This document shows positions 6,447 to 12,743 of a stretch of DNA of 32,251 nucleotides, in pieces. The position numbers were made by a program, and so were the translations under genes. Each line of letters starts with the position of its first letter. Positions within the stretch are counted from its first letter, which is position 1. Where the stretch lies: positions 1 through 32,251 of IMG/VR virus record IMGVR_UViG_3300035212_000301; one strand, 5' to 3'. The stretch is from a virus. The notes beneath the pieces were generated by a model, which saw only the letters and a list, made by a program, of their open reading frames with translations, was not told the DNA's origin and did no database searches.

Positions 6447-7368
6447 ATTGTATTCTAGCTAATTTAATTATAGTTGCTGCCAGATTAATTTCTGGATCTG
6501 CAATAATAGTGTGGTCAACTAGTCCTTGTTTGATAATAAGGATAGCAGCATCCTTAGTATCTTCGTCAGTGCTGAACAAGTCTAGGTTATCATATAGCCA
6601 TCTAAAGATTTCATCAATCTCCTCAGGTCTAGCTTTACTACATACTAGTGTTCTTGCTTCTTTAAACTTTTTCTTTTTAAAGAGATCAACCATATCAATC
6701 TTCCAATCTGATGTAGTGGAAGTTTCTGACGTTGGCTTAACTAATTGTCCGCCCTGCACATGTTGTTGTACGGTATTAATACATTTACGCAAGTCCGGGT
6801 ATGTTGCTTTGACGAAAGTATCAAGATCGTCTAATTCAAATTCAATATTCTCTTCTACCAGGATGACCGCAACTCGTCCGGTGAACTCGGTTTGATCGAC
6901 TCTGTCGATGTGGAATCCTTGACATCTACTGTGGATAGCAGGGATAATACGAGCAGGATAATTGCAAGTAAGTATGAAACGAGCGGTCGAAGCAAACTGC
7001 TCCATAACTCCGCGGAGGGCAGCTTGTGCATTAGGTGTAAGATAATCTGCTTCATCAAGTAGTACAACTTTAAAAGGTCCAAAAGGAATCATTGAAACAA
7101 AGTTTGTGATTTTGTCTCGAACATCTTCAACTGAGTTAGTACGACTGGCGTTGATTTCCAACACATCAAATTCTTCAATGCCTAACTCGTTAATTAATAA
7201 TTTAGCCATAGTAGTCTTGCCGATTCCGGCAGTACCACTGAGCAACAGATGAGGGATACTCTTGTCCTTAATCCATGTATTGACCTGCCTGCGTTGCTGT
7301 GCATCTTTGAACACATAGCCGTCAACTGTCTTTGGTCTGTATTTTTCTACCCAGAGTTCTTTGCTCAT
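6445..7368 (-). CDS. 44: sliding-clamp loader large subunit (T4 gp44-like)
   Basis: 307 aa, close to T4 gp44 (319). It is an AAA+ ATPase that opens the sliding clamp and loads it on primer-template DNA. Seen: an N-terminal WVEKYRP box, Walker A GTAGIGKT (45-52), Walker B LLDEAD (103-108), sensor-1 LTCN (133-136) and the SRC arginine-finger motif (147-149). In T4, gene 62 follows 44 directly; here the next gene is the convergent phoH, and no gp62-, gp45- or RegA-like gene was recognised in the window. The ATG overlaps the upstream stop by 4 bases. Confidence 0.95.
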   Translation of the reverse strand: MSKELWVEKYRPKTVDGYVFKDAQQRRQVNTWIKDKSIPHLLLSGTAGIGKTTMAKLLINELGIEEFDVLEINASRTNSVEDVRDKITNFVSMIPFGPFKVVLLDEADYLTPNAQAALRGVMEQFASTARFILTCNYPARIIPAIHSRCQGFHIDRVDQTEFTGRVAVILVEENIEFELDDLDTFVKATYPDLRKCINTVQQHVQGGQLVKPTSETSTTSDWKIDMVDLFKKKKFKEARTLVCSKARPEEIDEIFRWLYDNLDLFSTDEDTKDAAILIIKQGLVDHTIIADPEINLAATIIKLARIQ

Positions 7369-7787
7369 GATTTTAAATGTTCCATAGTAATAATCTTATC
7401 AATCTCTTTACCAAAATCTGCATCGTTGTTAATGACGTACAAACCGTTTGTATTGCGGTCTGTCTTCTTGTCATAGCGGCGTGTCTCAATAACTCTACCA
7501 CCATTAGCATTATACACAGTGAATTGAATTGCACGTTCTGGCTGATCAATATTTGGAGGGCCTACACTAATTAAAGAACCAGATAATCGACTTATTTTCT
7601 GTGCTGATTCACGTTCTTGATTCTGACGCTTTTCAAAATCGGCACCTTCTACCAACTTCTTCATGAGCCATCGAGAAAAGAATCCTGGCTTTTTAACTTT
7701 CTTTTTTTGTAGTGCAGATTCGATTCTGTACTCTACATCTGTTTCTTCTGCGTATTTTGCCGACGCTATTGCTGCACCGTAGTTCAT
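7365..7787 (-). CDS. conserved unknown protein upstream of the clamp loader
   Basis: 140 aa, soluble and basic. Residues 25-60 are rich in Lys/Arg and predicted helical (KKKVKKPGFFSRWLMKKL). The second half (about 75-135) looks like a small beta domain (FTVYNANGGRVIETRRYD). It overlaps the clamp-loader start by 4 bases and the preceding gene by 1 base, so it is made together with the clamp loader. It is shorter than T4 gp62 (187 aa) and on the other side of gene 44; I see no convincing similarity to gp62. Confidence 0.75.
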   Translation of the reverse strand: MNYGAAIASAKYAEETDVEYRIESALQKKKVKKPGFFSRWLMKKLVEGADFEKRQNQERESAQKISRLSGSLISVGPPNIDQPERAIQFTVYNANGGRVIETRRYDKKTDRNTNGLYVINNDADFGKEIDKIITMEHLKS

Positions 7788-8212
7788 TATTGATATTCCT
7801 TATCTAAGGTAGTGTTGGTAAGTCCGGCAATAACTTGGAAGTTATCCCACGCTTTCTTAGCGGCTGGATTTGTTTCCAGTTCACTACTTGGCAAGACTGC
7901 TTCTAGCCAAATTTCAGGACGGCGGCGGGGATGAGCTCCAAACTGTCGAGGTTGATGCATCTTGCCATCTGCGTAAAGCATAATGCTGACGCTACGGAAT
8001 TTGTCCTCGTCATCTTTACTATGAAAATCGTAATCACTCCATTCGGGATTGCTCAGCCCGCCATAGCAATATCCAGACCAAATTCCTGCCCATTGTTCGT
8101 CATCACGTGGATCAAAATTTGTACGAGTAATTAAAACTAGTACATCTTCTATGCCAACTCGACCTTCTACAATGTCCAGGACACACCGGCTGTAACTTAA
8201 TCCGATTTTCAT
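7787..8212 (-). CDS. conserved unknown protein, 141 aa
   Basis: 141 aa, Trp/Asp-rich and soluble. It begins MKIGLSYSRCVLDIVEG and contains WAGIWSGYCYGGLSNPEW and a basic patch (FGAHPRRRPEIWLEA). No catalytic or binding motif is recognised. It overlaps the 50-aa gene before it by 4 bases (ATGA) and the gene after it by 1 base (TAATG). This places it in a coupled chain with the clamp loader and suggests a replication-time role. Confidence 0.75.
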   Translation of the reverse strand: MKIGLSYSRCVLDIVEGRVGIEDVLVLITRTNFDPRDDEQWAGIWSGYCYGGLSNPEWSDYDFHSKDDEDKFRSVSIMLYADGKMHQPRQFGAHPRRRPEIWLEAVLPSSELETNPAAKKAWDNFQVIAGLTNTTLDKEYQ

Positions 8213-8361
8213 TTCTTTTCTCTCAGTAGTTCTTGCTTCATTCTATCCCGCCACCTAACTGCGTCTTCTTCGTAGTCAAAATGCGGGCTCAATTCTAAGT
8301 CTTCATTTAGGTCGTCAACCCAAACATATATTTCTTTATAGTCGTCACAGAGTAATTTCAT
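8209..8361 (-). CDS. small acidic protein, 50 aa
   Basis: Runs from ATG at 8361 to TGA at 8209-8211: MKLLCDDYKEIYVWVDDLNE and then a Glu/Asp-rich helix ending KQELLREKK. It is framed by ATGA overlaps with both neighbours (8358-8361 and 8209-8212), strong evidence that it is a real gene and not a gap. The 147-base interval between the flanking genes would otherwise be empty in this packed region. Function unknown. Confidence 0.75.
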   Translation of the reverse strand: MKLLCDDYKEIYVWVDDLNEDLELSPHFDYEEDAVRWRDRMKQELLREKK

Positions 8362-8819
8362 TCTGCAAACCTTGCTTTACGTTTAGCTTCGTATTCTTCA
8401 AAATGTTTATCACATACATTCTTAATCCAACCCGATGTCTGTTTAGTAGCAGGTGAACCGCAATCTTCGCAAGATCTTTGTGCCCAGCTTTCTGCCATTC
8501 TAACCATTCCGCTAATTTCGTCGTCACCACCATCGTAGTAGAAACGTAGTCCGCCAAATTTTTCTTTAATTTGACGAACTACAACTTGTTCTACTTCGTC
8601 TGGAATATCGTGATTATACGGATTGTCTTCTAATAATTGAGCACGAGTCTTATTCTTCCAATCAATATGGCCCTGAATATTAACACACAATGCTTCAAGA
8701 ATAGGCCACCAGCCTTCACCGCAGGCAAATCCACCGTATCCTTCTTCGAACATTTTTGGAAAGCGAGTTTCCATTTGTTCAGCAAACACCTCATAAGGTT
8801 CTAGTTCTTCATCACCCAT
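8358..8819 (-). CDS. unknown protein with C-terminal zinc-ribbon-like Cys/His cluster
   Basis: 153 aa from the ATG at 8819 (MGDEELEPYEVFAEQMETRF). An in-frame start at 8849 would run 29 bases into the upstream gene; the 8819 start follows that stop by one base and has a GAGGTG ribosome site. The N-terminal part has CGEGWWPILEALC. Residues about 120-143 contain CEDCGS, then a spaced Cys and His (VCDKHFEEYEAK), resembling a CxxC...CxxH zinc site. Possible nucleic-acid or protein binding; function unknown. Confidence 0.78.
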   Translation of the reverse strand: MGDEELEPYEVFAEQMETRFPKMFEEGYGGFACGEGWWPILEALCVNIQGHIDWKNKTRAQLLEDNPYNHDIPDEVEQVVVRQIKEKFGGLRFYYDGGDDEISGMVRMAESWAQRSCEDCGSPATKQTSGWIKNVCDKHFEEYEAKRKARFAE

Positions 8820-8820
8820 T

Positions 8821-9669
8821 TTACACCTCAAAAATAAAGTTATCATCAAATTCTATTTCGCCAGGATAACCTCTAGGGTTGCATACAACTCTAGTGTCCC
8901 CTACCATATAGTCAAACTTCTGATGCATGTGGCCGTGTGTCCATACTTTGATTCTAGGATGATCTAATATAAACTCACTCAGATTACTTGCATAACCACC
9001 GTTCATCAATGTGTCATCTTTGTACTGCTCTCCGATACTGAGGAAAGTAGGTGCATGATGTGTACATACAACTACTTTAGCATCTTGAGGTAGTCCTTGT
9101 ATAACTGTTTGAAGGTATTGCTTGGTCTTAATATGTTCAACTACTGCTCGCTTGGGCAAGAACTTTTTAAAGTTTTCGTTAGCAATGCGAATAATTCGGA
9201 AGTCGTTCATCATATTCTCAATATGATACAAAGTAAGTGCATCATGATTGTTCATGTCAGTCCACAAGGTTCCCCCAATGAAATGAACTCCGTCAATTTC
9301 TTTAGTGTTGTTGTCTAACAGATGAACATTGTCCAAACCCATACTAGTGAATTCGTCCCTCAAATAGGTTGCACTACGATCAAACTTACCATGATAGTGT
9401 TCGTGATTACCCATCACGTAGATAACATGAGAGAATTGAAAACTAACACGCTTGAAGAAGTCTCGGAATCTTTGTGCTTTACCTGCTTGACGTTTAAGGT
9501 CTTCTAATGCTCCGGGGCTCCACGGATCAAACTGAGCCGCAGGATGATCATGAAGATCCTGTGCTGTGCAAATGTCGCCAGACAGCACCAGTACATCTGC
9601 ACCGTTTTGGTTTTGGAGATTCAAATCATGAAACTCTAGATGTAAATCTGACGCTAATTGGATCTTCAT
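8821..9669 (-). CDS. calcineurin-like metallophosphoesterase
   Basis: 282 aa. The full set of two-metal phosphoesterase motifs is present: SDLH (7-10), GDIC (31-34), GNHE (87-90), HHAP (204-207) and GHMH (246-249). These place two metal ions for hydrolysis of phosphodiesters or phosphomonoesters. The substrate cannot be told from sequence; known relatives include nucleotide phosphodiesterases, 2',3'-cyclic phosphatases and nucleases. The start overlaps the nucleotidyltransferase stop by 4 bases, so the two may act on related nucleotide or RNA chemistry. Confidence 0.92.
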   Translation of the reverse strand: MKIQLASDLHLEFHDLNLQNQNGADVLVLSGDICTAQDLHDHPAAQFDPWSPGALEDLKRQAGKAQRFRDFFKRVSFQFSHVIYVMGNHEHYHGKFDRSATYLRDEFTSMGLDNVHLLDNNTKEIDGVHFIGGTLWTDMNNHDALTLYHIENMMNDFRIIRIANENFKKFLPKRAVVEHIKTKQYLQTVIQGLPQDAKVVVCTHHAPTFLSIGEQYKDDTLMNGGYASNLSEFILDHPRIKVWTHGHMHQKFDYMVGDTRVVCNPRGYPGEIEFDDNFIFEV

Positions 9670-10124
9670 TTTTTACTTTCTGCTTCTGCCACACGTTTGC
9701 GTAGGCTGGATGAACTAAAACTGTGATCTCTACCGTTAAAAACTAAGTTAATGCCTCTTTGTAAGCAAATAGCTTTACCAGTAAATTCCTTCTTTTCGTA
9801 CTCTATACCTAATATTCTAACATCAATTGGCAAAATGAGCAAGAGATCTTCAAGGTCTTTTTCAGTATTATACACCACAATTTCGTCCACGTACCGAGTT
9901 GCAGCCAATTGTATTTGTCGTTCTACAATACTTTGAATGGGCTCATTCTTTTCTGGACGATCCCACTTGGCATTGTTTTGCAAACCTGCAATCAGGTAAT
10001 CGCAATGGTTGCGGGCCTCACTTAACATGGCAATGTGTCCTGCATGTAACATATCAAATTGGCTAAAGGTAATGCCAATCTTCATTCCTTGCTTTTTAAG
10101 TTCTTGTATTTTGTTGAAGATCAT
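9666..10124 (-). CDS. cytidylyltransferase-like nucleotidyltransferase
   Basis: 152 aa, single Rossmann-like domain of the HxGH superfamily (relatives TagD and the RfaE C-terminal domain). The nucleotide-binding HAGH is at 27-30 in FSQFDMLHAGHIAML, and a SFSSSSLRKR segment (134-143) corresponds to the ISSTxxR motif. Such enzymes join CTP or ATP to a phosphate-bearing substrate. The ATG at 10124 overlaps the stop of the tiny membrane gene (ATGA), supporting it over Met15. The substrate is unknown; phage surface, lipid or cofactor modification are options. Confidence 0.88.
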   Translation of the reverse strand: MIFNKIQELKKQGMKIGITFSQFDMLHAGHIAMLSEARNHCDYLIAGLQNNAKWDRPEKNEPIQSIVERQIQLAATRYVDEIVVYNTEKDLEDLLLILPIDVRILGIEYEKKEFTGKAICLQRGINLVFNGRDHSFSSSSLRKRVAEAESKK

Positions 10125-10294
10125 ACCACTTCCTCAACAATGCCTAGAATTTCTGCTAGAATAAGCAAAGCACCGCACACAACTAATGACCCCATAATAA
10201 GGGCTGCACCTGCGGCAATACGTACTGCACTCTTACAAATGCTGACATAAAAATGTCCCTTGCTAGTATCTTTTGGTTGTACTTCAATTTCCAC
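10121..10294 (-). CDS. small single-span membrane protein, 57 aa
   Basis: GTG start at 10294, with AAAGGA 10 bases upstream, and TGA overlapping the next ATG (ATGA, 10121-10124). The N-terminal half is polar (VEIEVQPKDTSKGHFYVS). One membrane helix follows (about residues 26-51, IAAGAALIMGSLVVCGALL then a leucine-rich run), and the protein ends in VEEVV. It overlaps the Cys-rich gene upstream by 11 bases. Function unknown; tiny phage membrane proteins often act on host envelope or exclusion. Confidence 0.68.
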   Translation of the reverse strand: MEIEVQPKDTSKGHFYVSICKSAVRIAAGAALIMGSLVVCGALLILAEILGIVEEVV

Positions 10295-10436
10295 GTTTGA
10301 AAAATCCTTTAATAGTTTGTATTAGATTGTAAAATCTAAAATGATAATTTGTCAGCATAGGCTCACGATAGGGGCAGCGGCCCTGATTATAGTCGCAATC
10401 TGGTGCGATTTCTTTCCTACAAAAATTACACTTCAT
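10284..10436 (-). CDS. small Cys-rich protein, 50 aa
   Basis: Runs from ATG at 10436 (ATGA overlap with the upstream stop) to TGA at 10284-10286. It begins MKCNFCRKEIAPDCDYNQGR, with four cysteines at 3, 6, 14 and 21 that could bind one zinc ion. The second half is basic and aromatic (LTNYHFRFYNLIQTIKGFFK). The gene fills what would otherwise be empty sequence. A small zinc-binding host-takeover protein is possible; function unknown. Confidence 0.68.
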   Translation of the reverse strand: MKCNFCRKEIAPDCDYNQGRCPYREPMLTNYHFRFYNLIQTIKGFFKRGN

Positions 10437-10750
10437 TCTTCTTCCTTTAACATTTTGTCAACAATTACATCTTCTCCAGGGAAGGTAGTAACATGATATT
10501 CTGTCTCACCAATTATATAGTACTCTGTAAAACTGTGCTGATTGTTAGTAGCCTTGAACGGCTCCATTAATGCTAACAACAATAAAACATTGTCCTTTTC
10601 TTTACCTTCCAACGTAATATGAGGCAGCCCCATAATTTTACGCAAAAATGTTTTTAACCGTGCAGGGTCTTTTTGCAGTTCATCTGTAAATTCTTTATAC
10701 AGGTTTATCTGTGCTAAGGATGTTAATGATCCGTTTTTGCTCTTGCTCAT
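10433..10750 (-). CDS. unknown protein, 105 aa
   Basis: 105 aa, soluble, helical in the first two-thirds (LYKEFTDELQKDPARLKTFL) with a short beta-like C-terminal part (TEYYIIGETEYHVTTFPG). No known motif was recognised. The ATG at 10750 overlaps the upstream gene by 56 bases, unusually long for this genome, but AGAGG lies about 10 bases before it. A later start is possible. It is followed by the Cys-rich gene through an ATGA overlap. Confidence 0.65.
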   Translation of the reverse strand: MSKSKNGSLTSLAQINLYKEFTDELQKDPARLKTFLRKIMGLPHITLEGKEKDNVLLLLALMEPFKATNNQHSFTEYYIIGETEYHVTTFPGEDVIVDKMLKEEE

Positions 10751-10943
10751 GTAACCATTCCTCTTCCGGACTAAATGTTGGACATTCTTTTAATAATTTG
10801 TCCAACTGCCATTTCAGTTGATACAGGTCTTGTTTAACACCCCAGGCAACAAATCCGTCATTGCGTGGATTACTACACTCACGTGCCGCAGCACGTATTT
10901 GGTTAGTGGCTTCGATAATATCGTATGAATGTTTATATCCCAT
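10695..10943 (-). CDS. unknown helical protein, 82 aa, predicted leaderless mRNA
   Basis: 82 aa from ATG at 10943 (MGYKHSYDIIEATNQIRAAA). The frame is open further upstream, to an ATG at 11027, but that would cross the terminator and promoter and enter mazG. The protein is mostly helical and charged, with WQLDKLLKEC and EEEWLHEQEQKR. No known motif. The start codon sits 7 bases after the -10 box of a strong promoter, so the mRNA may begin at or next to the AUG. It heads the transcript that runs toward the clamp loader. Confidence 0.72.
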   Translation of the reverse strand: MGYKHSYDIIEATNQIRAAARECSNPRNDGFVAWGVKQDLYQLKWQLDKLLKECPTFSPEEEWLHEQEQKRIINILSTDKPV

Positions 10944-10949
10944 ACAAAT

Positions 10950-10978
10950 ATTGTAGAGATTAAAAAAGGGTCTGTCAA
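10950..10978 (-). promoter_or_regulatory. near-consensus sigma-70 promoter below mazG
   Basis: Minus strand: TTGACA (10978-10973), a 17-base spacer (10972-10956), TACAAT (10955-10950). Only one of 12 hexamer bases differs from consensus, and spacing is ideal. Transcription would start at about 10943-10945, at the ATG of the 82-aa gene. The -35 hexamer is exactly the 6-base loop of the mazG terminator hairpin. Confidence 0.8.
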
Positions 10979-10986
10979 GACCCTTT
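10962..10986 (-). terminator. intrinsic terminator after mazG
   Basis: Minus strand: stem AAAGGGTC (10986-10979), loop TTGACA (10978-10973), stem GACCCTTT (10972-10965), with six T's in 10967-10962 that partly close the stem. It begins 4 bases after the mazG stop. The short GC core with a T-run is typical of rho-independent terminators. It overlaps the promoter for the next gene. Confidence 0.8.
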
Positions 10987-10990
10987 GGTG

Positions 10991-11356
10991 TTATTTTACA
11001 AACGGTTTTAAATCCGGCGGCGTCCAACCTATTGGCTTGAGAACCTTACCATCTTCACGTTTGCGAACCTTGCCAGTTTCTTTGTCAATCTTGGCAAAGT
11101 TTGTGTTCATGACTTCTTTCCATGCACCTTCGGCATCATAACCTGCACTGTGAATAGTACCAATAGTAACAACTAGAATGTCAATCAATGCATCTAGCGT
11201 TTCTAATTGATCATGATTATTAATAGCTTCTTTGAGTTCTTTATACTCTTCTTCAATTAATCCGAGATACATTTTAAATTGTTCTTGGTTAAACTCTTCG
11301 ACCGTTTGGTCACAGGCCCGCATAAACTTTTCTTGATCACGAAATGGGTTGGTCAT
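10991..11356 (-). CDS. mazG: MazG-type nucleotide pyrophosphohydrolase
   Basis: 121 aa, a single all-helical MazG-like domain. Metal-binding acidic motifs are visible: EEEYKEL (35-41) and LDALIDILV (54-62), the ExxE and [ED]xxD pattern of this superfamily, after an N-terminal FMRAC helix. Members hydrolyse nucleoside triphosphates to monophosphates; phage forms are proposed to clean the dNTP pool or affect (p)ppGpp. The C-terminal tail (KVRKREDGKVLKPIGWTPPD) is typical of phage versions. The gene starts inside the cpn10 stop (ATGA) and ends at a terminator. Confidence 0.88.
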   Translation of the reverse strand: MTNPFRDQEKFMRACDQTVEEFNQEQFKMYLGLIEEEYKELKEAINNHDQLETLDALIDILVVTIGTIHSAGYDAEGAWKEVMNTNFAKIDKETGKVRKREDGKVLKPIGWTPPDLKPFVK

Positions 11357-11733
11357 TGTTTTCCTACATTAGAAGTATTTTCAGCCGGTGCTCCTACTTG
11401 GAATGCAAATAATGCATCGTTAGGAACTTCGTCAGCTGACATTAGTATAGCAGCATTATCTACCATACGCAACTCGATCATCTCGCCATCTTCAAGTTCA
11501 TATTCGATACTTCTGGTCCAACGGCCGTGCTCTACTAAAATCCATTCGCCTACTTTTACTTCTTTTTGTTCAGGACCGACTGCAAAGACCTTAGCCCATC
11601 GTGGATGAATGCCTTGCACCTTACCGTTGTCACTAGGAATGATAATACCTGAAAAAGTTTTCTGACTGTCAAAATTCATGTCCGACACAAGTACCTTGTC
11701 TCGAATAGGAACAATCTTTCCTATGACTTTCAT
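11353..11733 (-). CDS. GroES/T4 gp31-like co-chaperonin
   Basis: 126 aa, cpn10 fold. PIRDKVLVSDMNF at the N-terminus is followed by a mobile-loop-like stretch (DSQKTFSGIIIPSDNG), a beta core (RWAKVFAVGPE, VKVGEWILVEHGRWTR) and MVDNAAILM near the end. T4 gp31 replaces GroES so that GroEL can fold the major capsid protein, and a similar role is likely here. The C-terminus has an extra polar tail (about residues 108-126). Coupled by ATGA overlaps to mazG and to the 72-aa gene. Confidence 0.88.
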   Translation of the reverse strand: MKVIGKIVPIRDKVLVSDMNFDSQKTFSGIIIPSDNGKVQGIHPRWAKVFAVGPEQKEVKVGEWILVEHGRWTRSIEYELEDGEMIELRMVDNAAILMSADEVPNDALFAFQVGAPAENTSNVGKQ

Positions 11734-11948
11734 TTTTTACCTTTATTCATAGTGGCGTTTGGATTACTTTCGTAATACGAATTAATAGTGTCTTCACGCT
11801 TCTTAACAATCCTGCCGCCTGGTCCTAATTCATCTCCACGAGCATTCATTCGCACATTGCCTACTGCTGGCATTAGTTGATTTTTTTCTAGAAGTTGGTC
11901 CATGTCAACTTCTTTGCCCTTCATTGTTCTATATACTTTACGTGTCAT
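11730..11948 (-). CDS. small conserved basic protein, 72 aa, function unknown
   Basis: 72 aa, basic and probably partly disordered: MTRKVYRTMKGKEVDMDQLL, then RMNARGDELGPGGRIVKKRE and an Asn/Lys-rich tail. No enzyme motif. It has a strong Shine-Dalgarno (AAGGAG) and is joined to the co-chaperonin gene by ATGA. A partner or client of the chaperonin step is a guess from location only. Confidence 0.72.
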   Translation of the reverse strand: MTRKVYRTMKGKEVDMDQLLEKNQLMPAVGNVRMNARGDELGPGGRIVKKREDTINSYYESNPNATMNKGKK

Positions 11949-11958
11949 TTTTGACTCC

Positions 11959-12483
11959 TTATTTTAAAAACTCATGTATATCGAGTTTGTATTTGATACT
12001 ATCTACTTTATGGATACCTATTAGGTACAGCACATAACTGGCCACACTACTGCCTCTGCCTACACCCCAAATTAGTTGATGTTCACGCATAGTGTCTACC
12101 AAGTATTTAAGGTAATACAATAGGTCCAGCATGCCATGCTGAATAAACAGTTCTAGTTCTGAACTTACTCTATCTCTTTGTTCGTCAGTTTTGCACATTC
12201 CGTAAATTTGTTGTATCAAATCCGGGCAGTAATTGTCGGGCATAAACCAATTACTTTGATTAGTTTTGTCAAATAGCTCTACAGAATCAACATCTGCAGG
12301 TTGTTGGTAAATCTTTAAAAGGGCAGTATGTTCAAAGTTTTCCTTGACGGCAGCATTGAATTGTTTAATTTCTGCGGTATCGTCAAATAAAATCTTATCA
12401 AGACTTTTGATTTTACCAGAATACAATGCCTTAAATGCATCGTCTGTGTTTAATATTAACTGTCCGTAGTTGTCAGATCTCAT
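11959..12483 (-). CDS. truncated DNA polymerase III alpha (DnaE)-like protein
   Basis: 174 aa. Residues about 105-174 align by eye with DnaE around the start of the palm: LELFIQHGMLDLLYYLKYLV matches the ...MGFxxYFLIV helix region, and GVGRGSSVASYVLYLIGI (140-157) matches the GPGRGSAAGSLVAYxLGI loop, followed by VDSIKYKLDIHEFL. The ORF stops there, before the PDxDxD catalytic aspartates of DnaE. The next gene's Shine-Dalgarno follows at once, so this is the natural end rather than a visible frameshift. It cannot be a polymerase alone; a regulator, primer or clamp-binding relic, or nucleotide-binding protein are options. No Shine-Dalgarno precedes the ATG. Confidence 0.75.
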   Translation of the reverse strand: MRSDNYGQLILNTDDAFKALYSGKIKSLDKILFDDTAEIKQFNAAVKENFEHTALLKIYQQPADVDSVELFDKTNQSNWFMPDNYCPDLIQQIYGMCKTDEQRDRVSSELELFIQHGMLDLLYYLKYLVDTMREHQLIWGVGRGSSVASYVLYLIGIHKVDSIKYKLDIHEFLK

Positions 12484-12500
12484 TTAACAAGTTTAACATA

Positions 12501-12743
12501 TTAATCTACGTTAATCAAGTCGTCAATATTGCCATTATTCTTCTTAGTTGCACCCTGTAATGCTGCTTGATTCCGTTTGGCCATTTCTTCTCTATAGGTA
12601 TTAAGCACAACAATAATTTGTGGTAATACCTGATTCATTCCTGTTCTTGCTGCAATACCGTACTTTCTAGAGAGATCTAAAATTCTTTGTTCTAGTTCTG
12701 CATCTTTTAAATCAGCAGGATTTGCCAGCAACGGGTTAAACAT
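12501..12743 (-). CDS. small helical protein, 80 aa, function unknown
   Basis: 80 aa, helical: MFNPLLANPADLKDAELEQR, an amphipathic stretch (KYGIAARTGMNQVLPQIIVVLNTY), then a basic Gln/Asn-rich tail ending DDLINVD. No recognised motif. Its start overlaps the structural gene upstream by 8 bases. It may mark the end of the fibre block or be a small virion or assembly component. Confidence 0.7.
   Translation of the reverse strand: MFNPLLANPADLKDAELEQRILDLSRKYGIAARTGMNQVLPQIIVVLNTYREEMAKRNQAALQGATKKNNGNIDDLINVD

Noticed and set aside
8820-8849. Upstream start for the zinc-ribbon-like gene
   Set aside because: Would overlap the phosphoesterase gene by 29 bases; the ATG at 8819 follows that stop directly with a GAGGTG site.
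10944-11027. Upstream extension of the 82-aa protein into mazG
   Set aside because: It would cross the mazG terminator and the promoter; the ATG at 10943 fits the predicted transcript start.
11940-11960. Frameshift that would continue the DnaE-like frame into the palm catalytic region
   Set aside because: The sequence after the stop is a Shine-Dalgarno and the next gene; no PDxDxD-like segment was seen in any frame.
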